Source: Macrostomum hystrix (taxonomy: Eukaryota > Platyhelminthes > Macrostomidae). From it: a stretch of 64,000 nt of DNA. The position numbers and the translations under genes are program-made. This document shows positions 9,320 to 22,315 of this stretch, one piece after another. Numbering within the stretch: the stretch's first letter is position 1; the number at the start of each line of letters is the position of its first letter. Below the pieces are notes generated by a model. It was not told where the DNA came from and ran no database searches. It saw only the letters and a program-made list of their open reading frames with translations. The stretch spans positions 25,805,501-25,869,500 of the forward strand of contig CATNEN010000001.1 in assembly GCA_950097015.1 (NCBI GenBank). Reading direction: 5' to 3'.

Positions 9320-10908
9320 CGTCAACTGGGGAGTCATCATCAAAATGGGGATCATGGTAAACTGTGGGATAATCGTCAACTGGGGGATCATGGTAAACTT
9401 GGGGATCATTGTCAACTGGGAGATCATCATCAACGGGGGGATCATTGTCAACTGGGGGATCATTGTCAACGGGCGGGATCATTGTCAACTGGGGAATCAT
9501 TGTCAACTGGGGGATCATTGTCAACTGGGGGATCATTGTCAACTGGGTGATCATCATCAACTGGGGGATCATTGTCAACTGGGGGAACATTGTCAACTGG
9601 AGGAACATTGTTAACTGGGGATCATCATCAATGGGGAGTCATCATCAACTGGGGGATCATTGTGAACTGGGGGATCTTTGTTAACTGGGGGATCATTGTG
9701 AACTGGGGGATCATTGTCAACTGGGGGATCATTGTCAACTGGGGGATCATTTTCAACTGGGGGATCATCATCAACTGGGGGATCATCATCAACTGGGGGA
9801 TCATTGTGAACTGGGGGATCATTGTCAACTGGGGGATCATTGTCAACTGTGGGATCATTGTCAACGGGCGGGATCATTGTCAATTGGGGGAACATTGTCA
9901 ACTGGACGAACATTGTTAACTGGGGATCATCATCAATGGGGAGTCATCATCAACTGGGGGATCATTGTGAACTGGAGGATCTTTGTCAACTGGGGGATCA
10001 TTGTCAACTGGGGGATCATTGTCAACTGGGGGATCATTGTCAACTGGGAGATCATCATCAACGGGGGGATCATCATCAAATGGGGGATCATTGTCAACTG
10101 TGGGATCATTGTCAACTGGGGGATCATTGTCAACTGGGAGATCATTGTCAACTGGGGGATTATTGTCAACTGGGGGTTCATTGTCAACTGGGGGATCATT
10201 GTCAACTGGGGGATCATCATCAACTGGGGGATCATCATCAACTGGGGGATCATTGTGAACTGGGGGATCATTGTCAACTGGGGGATCATTGTCAACTGTG
10301 GGATCATTGTCAACGGGCGGGATCATTGTCAACTGGGGGATCATTGTCAACTGGGGGATCATTGTCAACTGGGGGATCATTGTCAACTGGGGGATCATCA
10401 TCAACTGGGGGATCATTGTCAACTGGGGGAACATTGTCAACTGGGGGTTCATTGTCAACTGGGGGATCATTGTCAACTGGGGAATCATTGTCGACTGGGG
10501 GATCATTGTCAACTGGAAGATCATTGTCAACTGGGGGATCATTGTCAACTGGGGGTTCATTGTCAACTGGGGGTTCATTGTCAACTGTGGGATCATTGTC
10601 AACGGACGGGATCATTGTCAACTGGGGGATCATTGTCAACTGGGGGATCATTGTCAACTGAGGAATCATTGTCGACTGGGGGATCATTGTCAACTGGGGG
10701 ATCATTGTCAACTGTGGGATCATCATCAACTGGGGGATCATTGTCAACTGGGGGATCATTGTCAACTGGGGAATCATTGTCAACTGGAAAATCATTGTCA
10801 ACTGGGTGATCATTGTCAACTGGGGAATCATTGTCAACTAGGGGATCATCATCAACTGGGGTATTATTGGCAACTGGGTGATCATTGTCAGCTGGGGGAT
10901 CATTACAG
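9320..10908. repeat. 18-bp minisatellite of Helitron unit 1
   Basis: About 88 copies of ATCATTGTCAACTGGGGG with variants (ATCATCATCAAC, CATTGTGAAC, CTGTGGG, CGGGCGGG). Because 18 is six codons, several frames on both strands stay open for hundreds of codons; these are not genes. Confidence 0.95.
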
Positions 10909-11569
10909 CTGCTAAAAGGTATATACTGGACGAATTAAAAATATTTCTGCTCCCCGAAGGGGGGCAAAACTTGCTAGTCCACTATACTAAAAATGAAATG
11001 CTTGCTTGCTTGCTTGCTTGCTTGTAATTGATTTTCTCCCGAGCGGCTCAACCGATTTTCACCATTTCTTCACCAAAAGATGCCAAATATGGGGACAATT
11101 TTACACGTAATTTTATTAAGCTTAACTTTATTGCTAAAGGGATTAAATATTCGAAAAACATGATTTTTTCAAAGGTCAAACCATCTTGGCCTATTGAGAA
11201 TTTCACTGACAGCCACTGAATTAGAATTGCGTCGTCAAATTGCGCAACAACCCCTAGCTGATTGAATTTGAAGCCTGCACTCTGGAGACAAATTGGAAAT
11301 AAATGTACACAACCAACCGCGAGACTGAGTGTACTCTATTTTCTTACTTCATTGTACAAAGCCAGAACTTTGAGAATTCATTTTATAAGGCAGATTTTTG
11401 CACCCACTAACCAACAGTCGGAATAGCCGATGTGTAGGCACTAGGAATAGGTTAGGCTAGGCTAGGGTTCGATTCTGCACTGCGTCAAATCATTTAGACT
11501 AATTTTCAGCCAGTAGTGATTGAAGATTATTTTAATTTATTTTTTCATTTCGTAAATAAAATATCATAA

Positions 11570-14215
11570 ATCATAGTAAACCTGAATTTGAATCATGGCA
11601 AAAATAGAGCTTGAATCATGGCTAAACCAGCGTCTGAATCATGGCTAAACCAGAGCTTGAATCATGGCTAAACTGGAGTCTGAATCATGGCTAAACCAGA
11701 GTCTGAATCATGGCTAAACCAGCGTCTGAATCATGGCTAAACCAGAGTCTGAATCATGGCTAAACCAGAGTCTGAATCATGGCTAAACCAGAGTCTGAAT
11801 CATGGCTTAACCAGAGTTTGAATCATGGCTACACTGGAGTCTGAATCATGGCTAAACCAGAGTCTGAATCATGGCTAAACCAGAGTCTGAATCATGGCTT
11901 AACCAGAGTTTGAATCATGGCTAAACCAGAGTCTGAATCATGGCTAAACCAGAGTCTGAATCATGGCTAAAATAGAGTCTGAATCATGGCTAAACCAGAG
12001 TCTGAATCATGGCTAAACCAGAGTCTGAATCATGGCTAAACTAGAGTCTGAATCATGGCTAAACCAGAGTCTGAATCATGGCTAAACTAGAGTCTGAATC
12101 ATGGCTAAACCAGAGTTTGAATCATGGCAAAAACAGCGTCTGAATCATGGCTAAACCAGAGCTTGAATCATGGCTAAACCAGAGTTTGAATCATGGCTGA
12201 ACCAGCGTTTGAATCATGGCTAAACCAGAGTTTGAATGAAGGCTAAACCCGAGTTTGAATCATGGCAAAACCAGAGTTTGAATCATGGCAAAACCAGAGT
12301 TTGAATCATGGCTAAACCAGAGTTTGAATCATGGCTAAACCAGCGTTTGAATCATGGCTAAACCAGAGTTTGAATCATGGCTAAACTAGAGTTTGAATCA
12401 TGGCTAAACCAGAGTTTGAATCATGGCAAAAACAGCGTCTGAATCATGGCTAAACCAGAGCTTGAATCATGGCTAAACCAGAGTTTGAATCATGGCTGAA
12501 CCAGCGTTTGAATCATGGCTAAACCAGAGTTTGAATGAAGGCTAAACCCGAGTTTGAATCATGGCAAAACCAGAGTTTGAATCATGGCAAAACCAGAGTT
12601 TGAATCATGGCAAAACCAGAGTTTGAATCATGGCTAAAGCAGAGTTTGAATCATGGCTGAACCAGCGTTTGAATCATGGCTAAACCAGAGTTTGAATGAA
12701 GGCTAAACCCGAGTTTGAATCATGGCAAAACCAGAGTTTGAATCATGGCAAAACCAGAGTTTGAATCATGGCTAAACCAGCGTTTGAATCATGGCTAAAC
12801 CAGAGTTTGAATCATGGCTAAACTAGAGTTTGAATCATGGCTAAAACAGAGTTTAAATCATGGCAAAACCAGAGCTTGAATCATGGCAAAACCAGCGTTT
12901 GAATCATGGCTAAACCAGAGCTTGAATCATGGCTAAACCAGAGCTTGAATCATGGCTAAACCAGAGCTTGAATCATGGCAAAATCAGAGCTTGAATCATG
13001 GCTTAACCAGAGTTTGAATCATGGCTAAACTGGAGTCTGAATCATGGCTAAACCAGAGTCTGAATCATGGCTAAACCAGAGTCTGAATCATGGCTTAACC
13101 AGAGTTTGAATCATGGCTAAACCAGAGTCTGAATCATGGCTAAACCAGAGTCTGAATCATGGCTAAAATAGAGTCTGAATCATGGCTAAACCAGAGTCTG
13201 AATCATGGCTAAACCAGAGTCTGAATCATGGCTAAACTAGAGTCTGAATCATGGCTAAACCAGAGTCTGAATCATGGCTAAACTAGAGTCTGAATCATGG
13301 CTAAACCAGAGTCTGAATCATGGCTTAACCAGAGTTTGAATCATGGCTAAACCAGAGTCTGAATCATGGCTAAACCAGAGTTTGAATCATGGCAAAAACA
13401 GCGTCTGAATCATGGCTAAACCAGAGCTTGAATCATGGCTAAACCAGAGTTTGAATCATGGCTGAACCAGCGTTTGAATCATGGCTAAACCAGAGTTTGA
13501 ATGAAGGCTAAACCCGAGTTTGAATCATGGCAAAACTAGAGTTTGAATCATGGCAAAACCAGAGTTTGAATCATGGCTAAACCAGAGTTTGAATCATGGC
13601 AAAAACAGCGTCTGAATCATGGCTAAACCAGAGCTTGAATCATGGCTAAACCAGAGTTTGAATCATGGCTGAACCAGCGTTTGAATCATGGCTAAACCAG
13701 AGTTTGAATGAAGGCTAAACCCGAGTTTGAATCATGGCAAAAACAGAGTTTGAATCATGGCAAAACCAGAGTTTGAATCATGGCTAAACCAGAGTTTGAA
13801 TCATGGCTAAACCAGCGTTTGAATCATGGCTAAACCAGAGTTTGAATCATGGCAAAACCAGAGTTTGAATCATGGCTAAAGCAGAGTTTGAATCATGGCT
13901 GAACCAGCGTTTGAATCATGGCTAAACCAGAGTTTGAATGAAGGCTAAACCCGAGTTTGAATCATGGCAAAACCAGAGTTTGAATCATGGCTAAACCAGA
14001 GTTTGAATCATGGCTAAACCAGAGTCTGAATCATGGCTAAAAACCAGCGTTTGAATCATGGCTAAACTAGCGTTTGAATCATGGCTAAAGCAGAGCTTGA
14101 ATCATAGCCAACCAGAGTTTGAATCATAGCAAAACGAGAGTTTGAATCATAGCCCACCAGGGTTTAAAACAGGGCGAAATCTGAGTTTGAATCTTGGCTT
14201 ACCCAGCGTTTGAAA
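11570..14215. repeat. 23-bp minisatellite of Helitron unit 2
   Basis: About 115 copies of the GAATCATGGCTAAACCAGAG-type unit. It is longer than in unit 1 because a large block of variants is repeated within it. Confidence 0.95.
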
Positions 14216-14221
14216 AATCAA

Positions 14222-15810
14222 CGTCAACTGGGGAGTCATCATCAAAATGGGGATCATGGTAAACTGTGGGATAATCGTCAACTGGGGGATCATGGTAAAC
14301 TTGGGGATCATTGTCAACTGGGAGATCATCATCAACGGGGGGATCATTGTCAACTGGGGGATCATTGTCAACGGGCGGGATCATTGTCAACTGGGGAATC
14401 ATTGTCAACTGGGGGATCATTGTCAACTGGGGGATCATTGTCAACTGGGTGATCATCATCAACTGGGGGATCATTGTCAACTGGGGGAACATTGTCAACT
14501 GGAGGAACATTGTTAACTGGGGATCATCATCAATGGGGAGTCATCATCAACTGGGGGATCATTGTGAACTGGGGGATCTTTGTTAACTGGGGGATCATTG
14601 TGAACTGGGGGATCATTGTCAACTGGGGGATCATTGTCAACTGGGGGATCATTTTCAACTGGGGGATCATCATCAACTGGGGGATCATCATCAACTGGGG
14701 GATCATTGTGAACTGGGGGATCATTGTCAACTGGGGGATCATTGTCAACTGTGGGATCATTGTCAACGGGCGGGATCATTGTCAATTGGGGGAACATTGT
14801 CAACTGGACGAACATTGTTAACTGGGGATCATCATCAATGGGGAGTCATCATCAACTGGGGGATCATTGTGAACTGGAGGATCTTTGTCAACTGGGGGAT
14901 CATTGTCAACTGGGGGATCATTGTCAACTGGGGGATCATTGTCAACTGGGAGATCATCATCAACGGGGGGATCATCATCAAATGGGGGATCATTGTCAAC
15001 TGTGGGATCATTGTCAACTGGGGGATCATTGTCAACTGGGAGATCATTGTCAACTGGGGGATTATTGTCAACTGGGGGTTCATTGTCAACTGGGGGATCA
15101 TTGTCAACTGGGGGATCATCATCAACTGGGGGATCATCATCAACTGGGGGATCATTGTGAACTGGGGGATCATTGTCAACTGGGGGATCATTGTCAACTG
15201 TGGGATCATTGTCAACGGGCGGGATCATTGTCAACTGGGGGATCATTGTCAACTGGGGGATCATTGTCAACTGGGGGATCATTGTCAACTGGGGGATCAT
15301 CATCAACTGGGGGATCATTGTCAACTGGGGGAACATTGTCAACTGGGGGTTCATTGTCAACTGGGGGATCATTGTCAACTGGGGAATCATTGTCGACTGG
15401 GGGATCATTGTCAACTGGAAGATCATTGTCAACTGGGGGATCATTGTCAACTGGGGGTTCATTGTCAACTGGGGGTTCATTGTCAACTGTGGGATCATTG
15501 TCAACGGACGGGATCATTGTCAACTGGGGGATCATTGTCAACTGGGGGATCATTGTCAACTGAGGAATCATTGTCGACTGGGGGATCATTGTCAACTGGG
15601 GGATCATTGTCAACTGTGGGATCATCATCAACTGGGGGATCATTGTCAACTGGGGGATCATTGTCAACTGGGGAATCATTGTCAACTGGAAAATCATTGT
15701 CAACTGGGTGATCATTGTCAACTGGGGAATCATTGTCAACTAGGGGATCATCATCAACTGGGGTATTATTGGCAACTGGGTGATCATTGTCAGCTGGGGG
15801 ATCATTACAG
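14222..15810. repeat. 18-bp minisatellite of Helitron unit 2
   Basis: Same order of variant units as in unit 1, at an offset of 4902 bp. Confidence 0.95.
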
Positions 15811-16471
15811 CTGCTAAAAGGTATATACTGGACGAATTAAAAATATTTCTGCTCCCCGAAGGGGGGCAAAACTTGCTAGTCCACTATACTAAAAATGAAA
15901 TGCTTGCTTGCTTGCTTGCTTGCTTGTAATTGATTTTCTCCCGAGCGGCTCAACCGATTTTCACCATTTCTTCACCAAAAGATGCCAAATATGGGGACAA
16001 TTTTACACGTAATTTTATTAAGCTTAACTTTATTGCTAAAGGGATTAAATATTCGAAAAACATGATTTTTTCAAAGGTCAAACCATCTTGGCCTATTGAG
16101 AATTTCACTGACAGCCACTGAATTAGAATTGCGTCGTCAAATTGCGCAACAACCCCTAGCTGATTGAATTTGAAGCCTGCACTCTGGAGACAAATTGGAA
16201 ATAAATGTACACAACCAACCGCGAGACTGAGTGTACTCTATTTTCTTACTTCATTGTACAAAGCCAGAACTTTGAGAATTCATTTTATAAGGCAGATTTT
16301 TGCACCCACTAACCAACAGTCGGAATAGCCGATGTGTAGGCACTAGGAATAGGTTAGGCTAGGCTAGGGTTCGATTCTGCACTGCGTCAAATCATTTAGA
16401 CTAATTTTCAGCCAGTAGTGATTGAAGATTATTTTAATTTATTTTTTCATTTCGTAAATAAAATATCATAA

Positions 16472-18450
16472 ATCATAGTAAACCTGAATTTGAATCATGG
16501 CAAAAATAGAGCTTGAATCATGGCTAAACCAGCGTCTGAATCATGGCTAAACCAGAGCTTGAATCATGGCTAAACTGGAGTCTGAATCATGGCTAAACCA
16601 GAGTCTGAATCATGGCTAAACCAGCGTCTGAATCATGGCTAAACCAGAGTCTGAATCATGGCTAAACCAGAGTCTGAATCATGGCTAAACCAGAGTCTGA
16701 ATCATGGCTTAACCAGAGTTTGAATCATGGCTACACTGGAGTCTGAATCATGGCTAAACCAGAGTCTGAATCATGGCTAAACCAGAGTCTGAATCATGGC
16801 TTAACCAGAGTTTGAATCATGGCTAAACCAGAGTCTGAATCATGGCTAAACCAGAGTCTGAATCATGGCTAAAATAGAGTCTGAATCATGGCTAAACCAG
16901 AGTCTGAATCATGGCTAAACCAGAGTCTGAATCATGGCTAAACTAGAGTCTGAATCATGGCTAAACCAGAGTCTGAATCATGGCTAAACTAGAGTCTGAA
17001 TCATGGCTAAACCAGAGTTTGAATCATGGCAAAAACAGCGTCTGAATCATGGCTAAACCAGAGCTTGAATCATGGCTAAACCAGAGTTTGAATCATGGCT
17101 GAACCAGCGTTTGAATCATGGCTAAACCAGAGTTTGAATGAAGGCTAAACCCGAGTTTGAATCATGGCAAAACCAGAGTTTGAATCATGGCAAAACCAGA
17201 GTTTGAATCATGGCTAAACCAGAGTTTGAATCATGGCTAAACCAGCGTTTGAATCATGGCTAAACCAGAGTTTGAATCATGGCTAAACTAGAGTTTGAAT
17301 CATGGCTAAACCAGAGTTTGAATCATGGCAAAAACAGCGTCTGAATCATGGCTAAACCAGAGCTTGAATCATGGCTAAACCAGAGTTTGAATCATGGCTG
17401 AACCAGCGTTTGAATCATGGCTAAACCAGAGTTTGAATGAAGGCTAAACCCGAGTTTGAATCATGGCAAAACCAGAGTTTGAATCATGGCAAAACCAGAG
17501 TTTGAATCATGGCTAAACCAGAGTTTGAATCATGGCTAAACCAGCGTTTGAATCATGGCTAAACCAGAGTTTGAATCATGGCTAAACTAGAGTTTGAATC
17601 ATGGCTAAAACAGAGTTTAAATCATGGCAAAACCAGAGCTTGAATCATGGCAAAACCAGCGTTTGAATCATGGCTAAACCAGAGCTTGAATCATGGCTAA
17701 ACCAGAGCTTGAATCATGGCAAAATCAGAGCTTGAATCATGGCTAAACCAGAGTTTAAATCATGGCTAAACCAGAGTCTGAATCATGGCTAAACCAGCGT
17801 CTGAATCATGGCTAAAGCAGAGTTTGAATCATGGCTAAACTAGAGTCTGAATCATGGCTAAACCAGAGTCTGAATCATGGCTAAACCAGAGTCTGAATCA
17901 TGGCTAAACTGGAGTCTGAATCATGGCTAAACCAGAGTCTGAATCATGGCTAAAGCAGAGTTTGAATCATGGCTAAACCAGAGTCTGAATCATGGCTAAA
18001 CCAGAGTTTGAATCATGGCTAAAGCAGAGTTTGAATCATGGCTAAACCAGAGTCTGAATCATGGCTAAACCAGAGTCTGAATCATGGCTAAACCAGAGTC
18101 TGAATCATGGCTAAACCAGAGTCTGAATCATGGCTAAACTGGAGTCTGAATCATGGCTAAAGCAGAGTTTGAATCATGGCTAAACCAGAGTCTGAATCAT
18201 GGCTAAACCAGAGTTTGAATCATGGCTAAACCAGAGTTTGAATCATGGCTAAACCAGAGTCTGAATCATGGCTAAAAACCAGCGTTTGAATCATGGCTAA
18301 ACTAGCGTTTGAATCATGGCTAAAGCAGAGCTTGAATCATAGCCAACCAGAGTTTGAATCATGGCAAAACGAGAGTTTGAATCATAGCCCACCAGGGTTT
18401 AAAACAGGGCGAAATCTGAGTTTGAATCTTGGCTTACCCAGCGTTTGAAA
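16472..18450. repeat. 23-bp minisatellite of Helitron unit 3
   Basis: Same unit type as the other copies. The variant order differs from units 1 and 2 in its 3' half (about 17740-18260). Confidence 0.95.
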
Positions 18451-18456
18451 AATCAA

Positions 18457-20583
18457 CGTCAACTGGGGAGTCATCATCAAAATGGGGATCATGGTAAACT
18501 GTGGGATAATCGTCAACTGGGGGATCATGGTAAACTTGGGGATCATTGTCAACTGGGTGATCATCATCAACTGGGGATCATCATCAACTGGGGGATCATC
18601 ATCAACTGGGGGTTCATTGTCAACTGTAGGATCATTGTCAACCGGCGGGATCATTGTCAACTGGGGGATCATTGTCAACTGGGGGATCATTGTCAACTGG
18701 GGGGTAATGGTCAACTAGGGGATAATTGTCAACTGGGGAATCATCATCAAATGGGGGATCATGGTCAACTTGGGGATCATTGTCAACTGGATGATCATCA
18801 TAAACTGGGGGATCATTGTCAATTGGGGGAACATTGTCAACTGGACGAACATTGTTAACTGGGGATCATCATCAATGGGGAGTCATCATCAACTGGGGGA
18901 TCATTGTGAACTGGAGGATCTTTGTCAACTGGGGGATCATTGTCAACTGGGGGATCATTGTCAACTGGGGGATCATTGTCAACTGGGAGATCATCATCAA
19001 CGGGGGGATCATCATCAAATGGGGGATCATTGTCAACTGTGGGATCATTGTCAACTGGGGGATCATTGTCAACTGGGAGATCATTGTCAACTGGGGGATT
19101 ATTGTCAACTGGGGGTTCATTGTCAACTGGGGGATCATTGTCAACTGGGGGATCATCATCAACTGGGAGATCATCATCAACGGGGGGATCATTGTCAACT
19201 GGGGGATCATTGTCAACGGGCGGGATCATTGTCAACTGGGGAATCATTGTCAACTGGGGGATCATTGTCAACTGGGGGATCATTGTCAACTGGGTGATCA
19301 TCATCAACTGGGGGATCATTGTCAACTGGGGGAACATTGTCAACTGGAGGCACATTGTTAACTGGGGATCATCATCAATGGGGAGTCATCATCAACTGGG
19401 GGATCATTGTGAACTGGGGGATCTTTGTTAACTGGGGGATCATTGTGAACTGGGGGATCATTGTCAACTGGGGGATTATTGTCAACTGGGGGTTCATTGT
19501 CAACTGGGGGATCATTGTCAACTGGGGGATCATCATCAACTGGGAGATCATCATCAATGGGGGGATCATTGTCAACTGGGGGATCATTGTCAACGGGCGG
19601 GATCATTGTCAACTGGGGAATCATTGTCAACTGGGGGATCATTGTCAACTGGGGGATCATTGTCAACTGGGTGATCATCATCAACTGGGGGATCATTGTC
19701 AACTGGGGGAACATTGTCAACTGGAGGAACATTGTTAACTGGGGATCATCATCAATGGGGAGTCATCATCAACTGGGGGATCATTGTGAACTGGGGGATC
19801 TTTGTTAACTGGGGGATCATTGTGAACTGGGGGATCATTGTCAACTGGGGGATCATTGTCAACTGGGGGATCATTTTCAACTGGGGGATCATCATCAACT
19901 GGGGGATCATCATCAACTGGGGGATCATTGTGAACTGGGGGATCATTGTCAACTGGGGGATCATTGTCAACTGTGGGATCATTGTCAACGGGCGGGATCA
20001 TTGTCAACTGGGGGATCATTGTCAACTGGGGGATCATTGTCAACTGGGGGATCATTGTCAACTGGGGGATCATCATCAACTGGGGGATCATTGTCAACTG
20101 GGGGAACATTGTCAACTGGGGGTTCATTGTCAACTGGGGGATCATTGTCAACTGGGGAATCATTGTCGACTGGGGGATCATTGTCAACTGGAAGATCATT
20201 GTCAACTGGGGGATCATTGTCAACTGGGGGTTCATTGTCAACTGGGGGTTCATTGTCAACTGTGGGATCATTGTCAACGGACGGGATCATTGTCAACTGG
20301 GGGATCATTGTCAACTGGGGGATCATTGTCAACTGAGGAATCATTGTCGACTGGGGGATCATTGTCAACTGGGGGATCATTGTCAACTGTGGGATCATCA
20401 TCAACTGGGGGATCATTGTCAACTGGGGGATCATTGTCAACTGGGGAATCATTGTCAACTGGAAAATCATTGTCAACTGGGTGATCATTGTCAACTGGGG
20501 AATCATTGTCAACTAGGGGATCATCATCAACTGGGGTATTATTGGCAACTGGGTGATCATTGTCAGCTGGGGGATCATTACAG
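18457..20583. repeat. 18-bp minisatellite of Helitron unit 3
   Basis: About 118 copies. Internal cassettes of about 335-480 bp are repeated (for example the GGATCATCATCAATGGGG marker at about 18860, 19367 and 19740), so a second-level tandem duplication lies inside the array. Confidence 0.95.
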
Positions 20584-20827
20584 CTGCTAAAAGGTATATA
20601 CTGGACGAATTAAAAATATTTCTGCTCCCCGAAGGGGGGCAAAACTTGCTAGTCCTACTATACTAAATGTCTAAGATCTGTCTGTCCATCTGAAACGCTC
20701 TAGCGAATGAATGGCTAGACCAATTTTTTTCCTGTTTTCACCAAAAAGTGCCAACTCATCCAAGGATTAGACTGATCAAATTTCATCATTCTGTCTCAAT
20801 TCCAAGGGTATTAAATATTCGAAAAAC

Positions 20828-21957
20828 GAGTTTTTCTATTGCTTTCAATAGGAGGCCAAACAAGGTTAAATTAGAATAGGGCCGGACACTGTCAGTTTTA
20901 TTAGATTGCATCGGTGCTTTTTCTCGCCCGCGCGTGCATTGGTATAGCACTGAACAGGGCCCGATACTCTCAATTGAATAGGATTGCGTCACTGCTTTTC
21001 GACCCCTACGTACGTTTATAAATTTGTCTCTTGGCTGATCGAGTGATTTGATTTGAATACGCAAAACGTACATAGCAGATTTCATGATTGGGCTTTTATG
21101 ATGCTCAATGCTAGCGAGACCTCTCCTCCTCCTTTCTATCCATAAAACTGCAGCCTTTCTATTGTCAAACCTTGTCTCGACTTCGATCATTGTGCCGCTT
21201 TCTTTTCATCTAGCTCCGAAGTAAAGTACTTTAATGCTTTTGTAGAATGCAGGTAGAATTTCAGCATCGGTTTTGTTACTGCTTCTTTTTCTTCTAATCT
21301 TCTAAACATCAGCAGTTAAAAACGTAAGTTCCTATTTATTAGTACTTTTTGGGCATTTTTGGTTCGAGTATAAATAGTAAGCGATTTTGGTTAGCTACTG
21401 TCGAAGCAGATATTTGTTAGCTTTATTATTCCTGTACTCCCTTTCAGAAAATAGTATAAGTTTTTTCGAGTATCGGGAATTCGATAATAAAACTAAGGAA
21501 ATATTTTTGTGCATAGCTGCAGGCGATATCACAATTGAGAACTGCAAGAAAAAAATATTGAGCGCAGCTAAGAGCGTAAATTATTTCAAATTTTTTAGCA
21601 TTGTTTTAAGCGTTATTCGATCAAAAAAATAGCTCATTTAATAATAATAATTATAAAACTTTTTTCGACGAACACTGATCGAAACCGTTTTCTAAAGTGC
21701 TCAACGATTTTCTAAATGTGTCCAACGATTTTCTAAATGTGTTTAACAGTTTTCTAAATGTATCTACCGGGCCACATGTAACAGGAGATATTTGTTGCCT
21801 TCTGGGCTGAGTAAAATGATGGACACATCGTTTCTATGCTATTTGGGGGCAATGGTTTCCTGTCAAAGAAAAAGGGCAAACATTTCTTGCTGCGAGTTTG
21901 GTAGCCTGCAAGTAGCCTCCATTCTGGTATTATGGAGGTTCTCTTCTGTTTGGAGAA
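20828..21957. other. Unique cargo segment of unit 4
   Basis: Not present in units 1-3, 5, 6 or 8. It contains TATAAATA at 21369-21376, a pyrimidine-rich CTCCCTTTCAG (acceptor-like, ending about 21448) and an open stretch after it to TAG near 21630 (FFEYREFDNKTKEIF, then KSVNYFKFFSIVLSVIRSKK). It also has a small 22-bp repeat (TTTTCTAAATGTG type, about 21690-21770). A minus-strand ATG frame of 134 codons (21190 to 20786) runs into the Helitron 5' sequence and is probably chance. I do not recognise the source; captured host sequence is a possibility. Confidence 0.5.
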
Positions 21958-22315
21958 CATTAGTTCTCTGCTGCTGGGGGAATTAGTTCTCTGCTGCTGG
22001 GGGAATTAGTTCTCTGCTGCTGGGGGAATTAGTTCTCTGCTGCTGGGGGAATTAGTTCTCTGCTGCTGGGGGAATTAGTTCTCTGCTGCTGGGGGAATTA
22101 GTTCTCTGCTGCTGGGGGAATTAGTTCTCTGCTGCTGGGGGAATAAGTTCTCTGCTGCTGGGGGAATTAGTTCTCTGCTGCTGGGGGAATTAGTTCTCTG
22201 CTGCTGGGGGAATTAGTTCTCTGCTGCTGGGGGAATTAGTTCTCTGCTGCTCGGGAAATTAGTTCTCTGCTGCTGGGGAAATTAGTTCTCTGCTGCTGGA
22301 GGGGAATTAGTTCTC
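21958..22315. repeat. 23-bp TTAGTTCTCTGCTGCTGGGG minisatellite in unit 4
   Basis: About 15 copies of TTAGTTCTCTGCTGCTGGGG plus GAA, unrelated in sequence to the other 23-bp array, which starts directly after it. Confidence 0.95.

Larger units (their letters stand above)
7186..10977 (+). mobile_element. Helitron unit 1 (non-autonomous, 3792 bp)
   Basis: Starts TCCTACTATACTAAATG after a host A and ends with the hairpin GCTCCCCGAAGGGGGGC (10949-10965), AAAACTTG and CTAG (10974-10977). These are canonical Helitron ends: TC at the left, hairpin plus CTRR at the right. No Rep/helicase gene is present. Order inside: 5' region of about 0.6 kb with tRNA-promoter-like boxes, 23-bp array (about 7771-9313), 18-bp array (about 9320-10908), short AT-rich 3' tail. 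The left end belongs to the CTACTATA type shared with units 4 and 7. Confidence 0.85.
10978..15879 (+). mobile_element. Helitron unit 2 (4902 bp)
   Basis: Begins TCCACTATACTAAAAATG immediately after the CTAG of unit 1, with no base between, and ends CTAG at 15876-15879. It has the second 5' type, with a (CTTG)n tract and CCCGAGCGGCTCAACCG. Inside are a 23-bp array (about 11570-14215) and an 18-bp array (about 14222-15810). The 3' part, including the 18-bp array, appears the same as that of unit 1 at an offset of 4902 bp. Confidence 0.85.
15880..20652 (+). mobile_element. Helitron unit 3 (4773 bp)
   Basis: Begins TCCACTATACTAAAAATG directly after unit 2 and ends CTAG at 20649-20652. The 23-bp array (about 16472-18450) and 18-bp array (about 18457-20583) are rearranged relative to unit 2. 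The 18-bp array contains extra blocks, for example the GGGGTAATGG variant near 18700 and duplicated cassettes near 19300-19740. Confidence 0.85.

Noticed and set aside
9916-10602. Minus-strand frame with PPVDND repeats
   Set aside because: It is the complement of the same 18-bp array, not a gene.
9822-10809. Open frames up to 310 codons encoding INWGIIV or QLGDHC or STGGSL polymers
   Set aside because: The 18-bp period is six codons, so several frames on both strands stay open. Every Helitron unit shows the same effect, and there is no start context or non-repeat domain.
11028-11219. 63-codon frame repeated in units 2 and 5
   Set aside because: It lies in the conserved Helitron 5' region, has no recognisable domain, and the equivalent in unit 1 is not kept open.
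20786-21190. 134-codon minus-strand ORF in units 4 and 7
   Set aside because: It runs across the border between the unique segment and ordinary Helitron 5' sequence, and the two copies are recent duplicates, so conservation means nothing.
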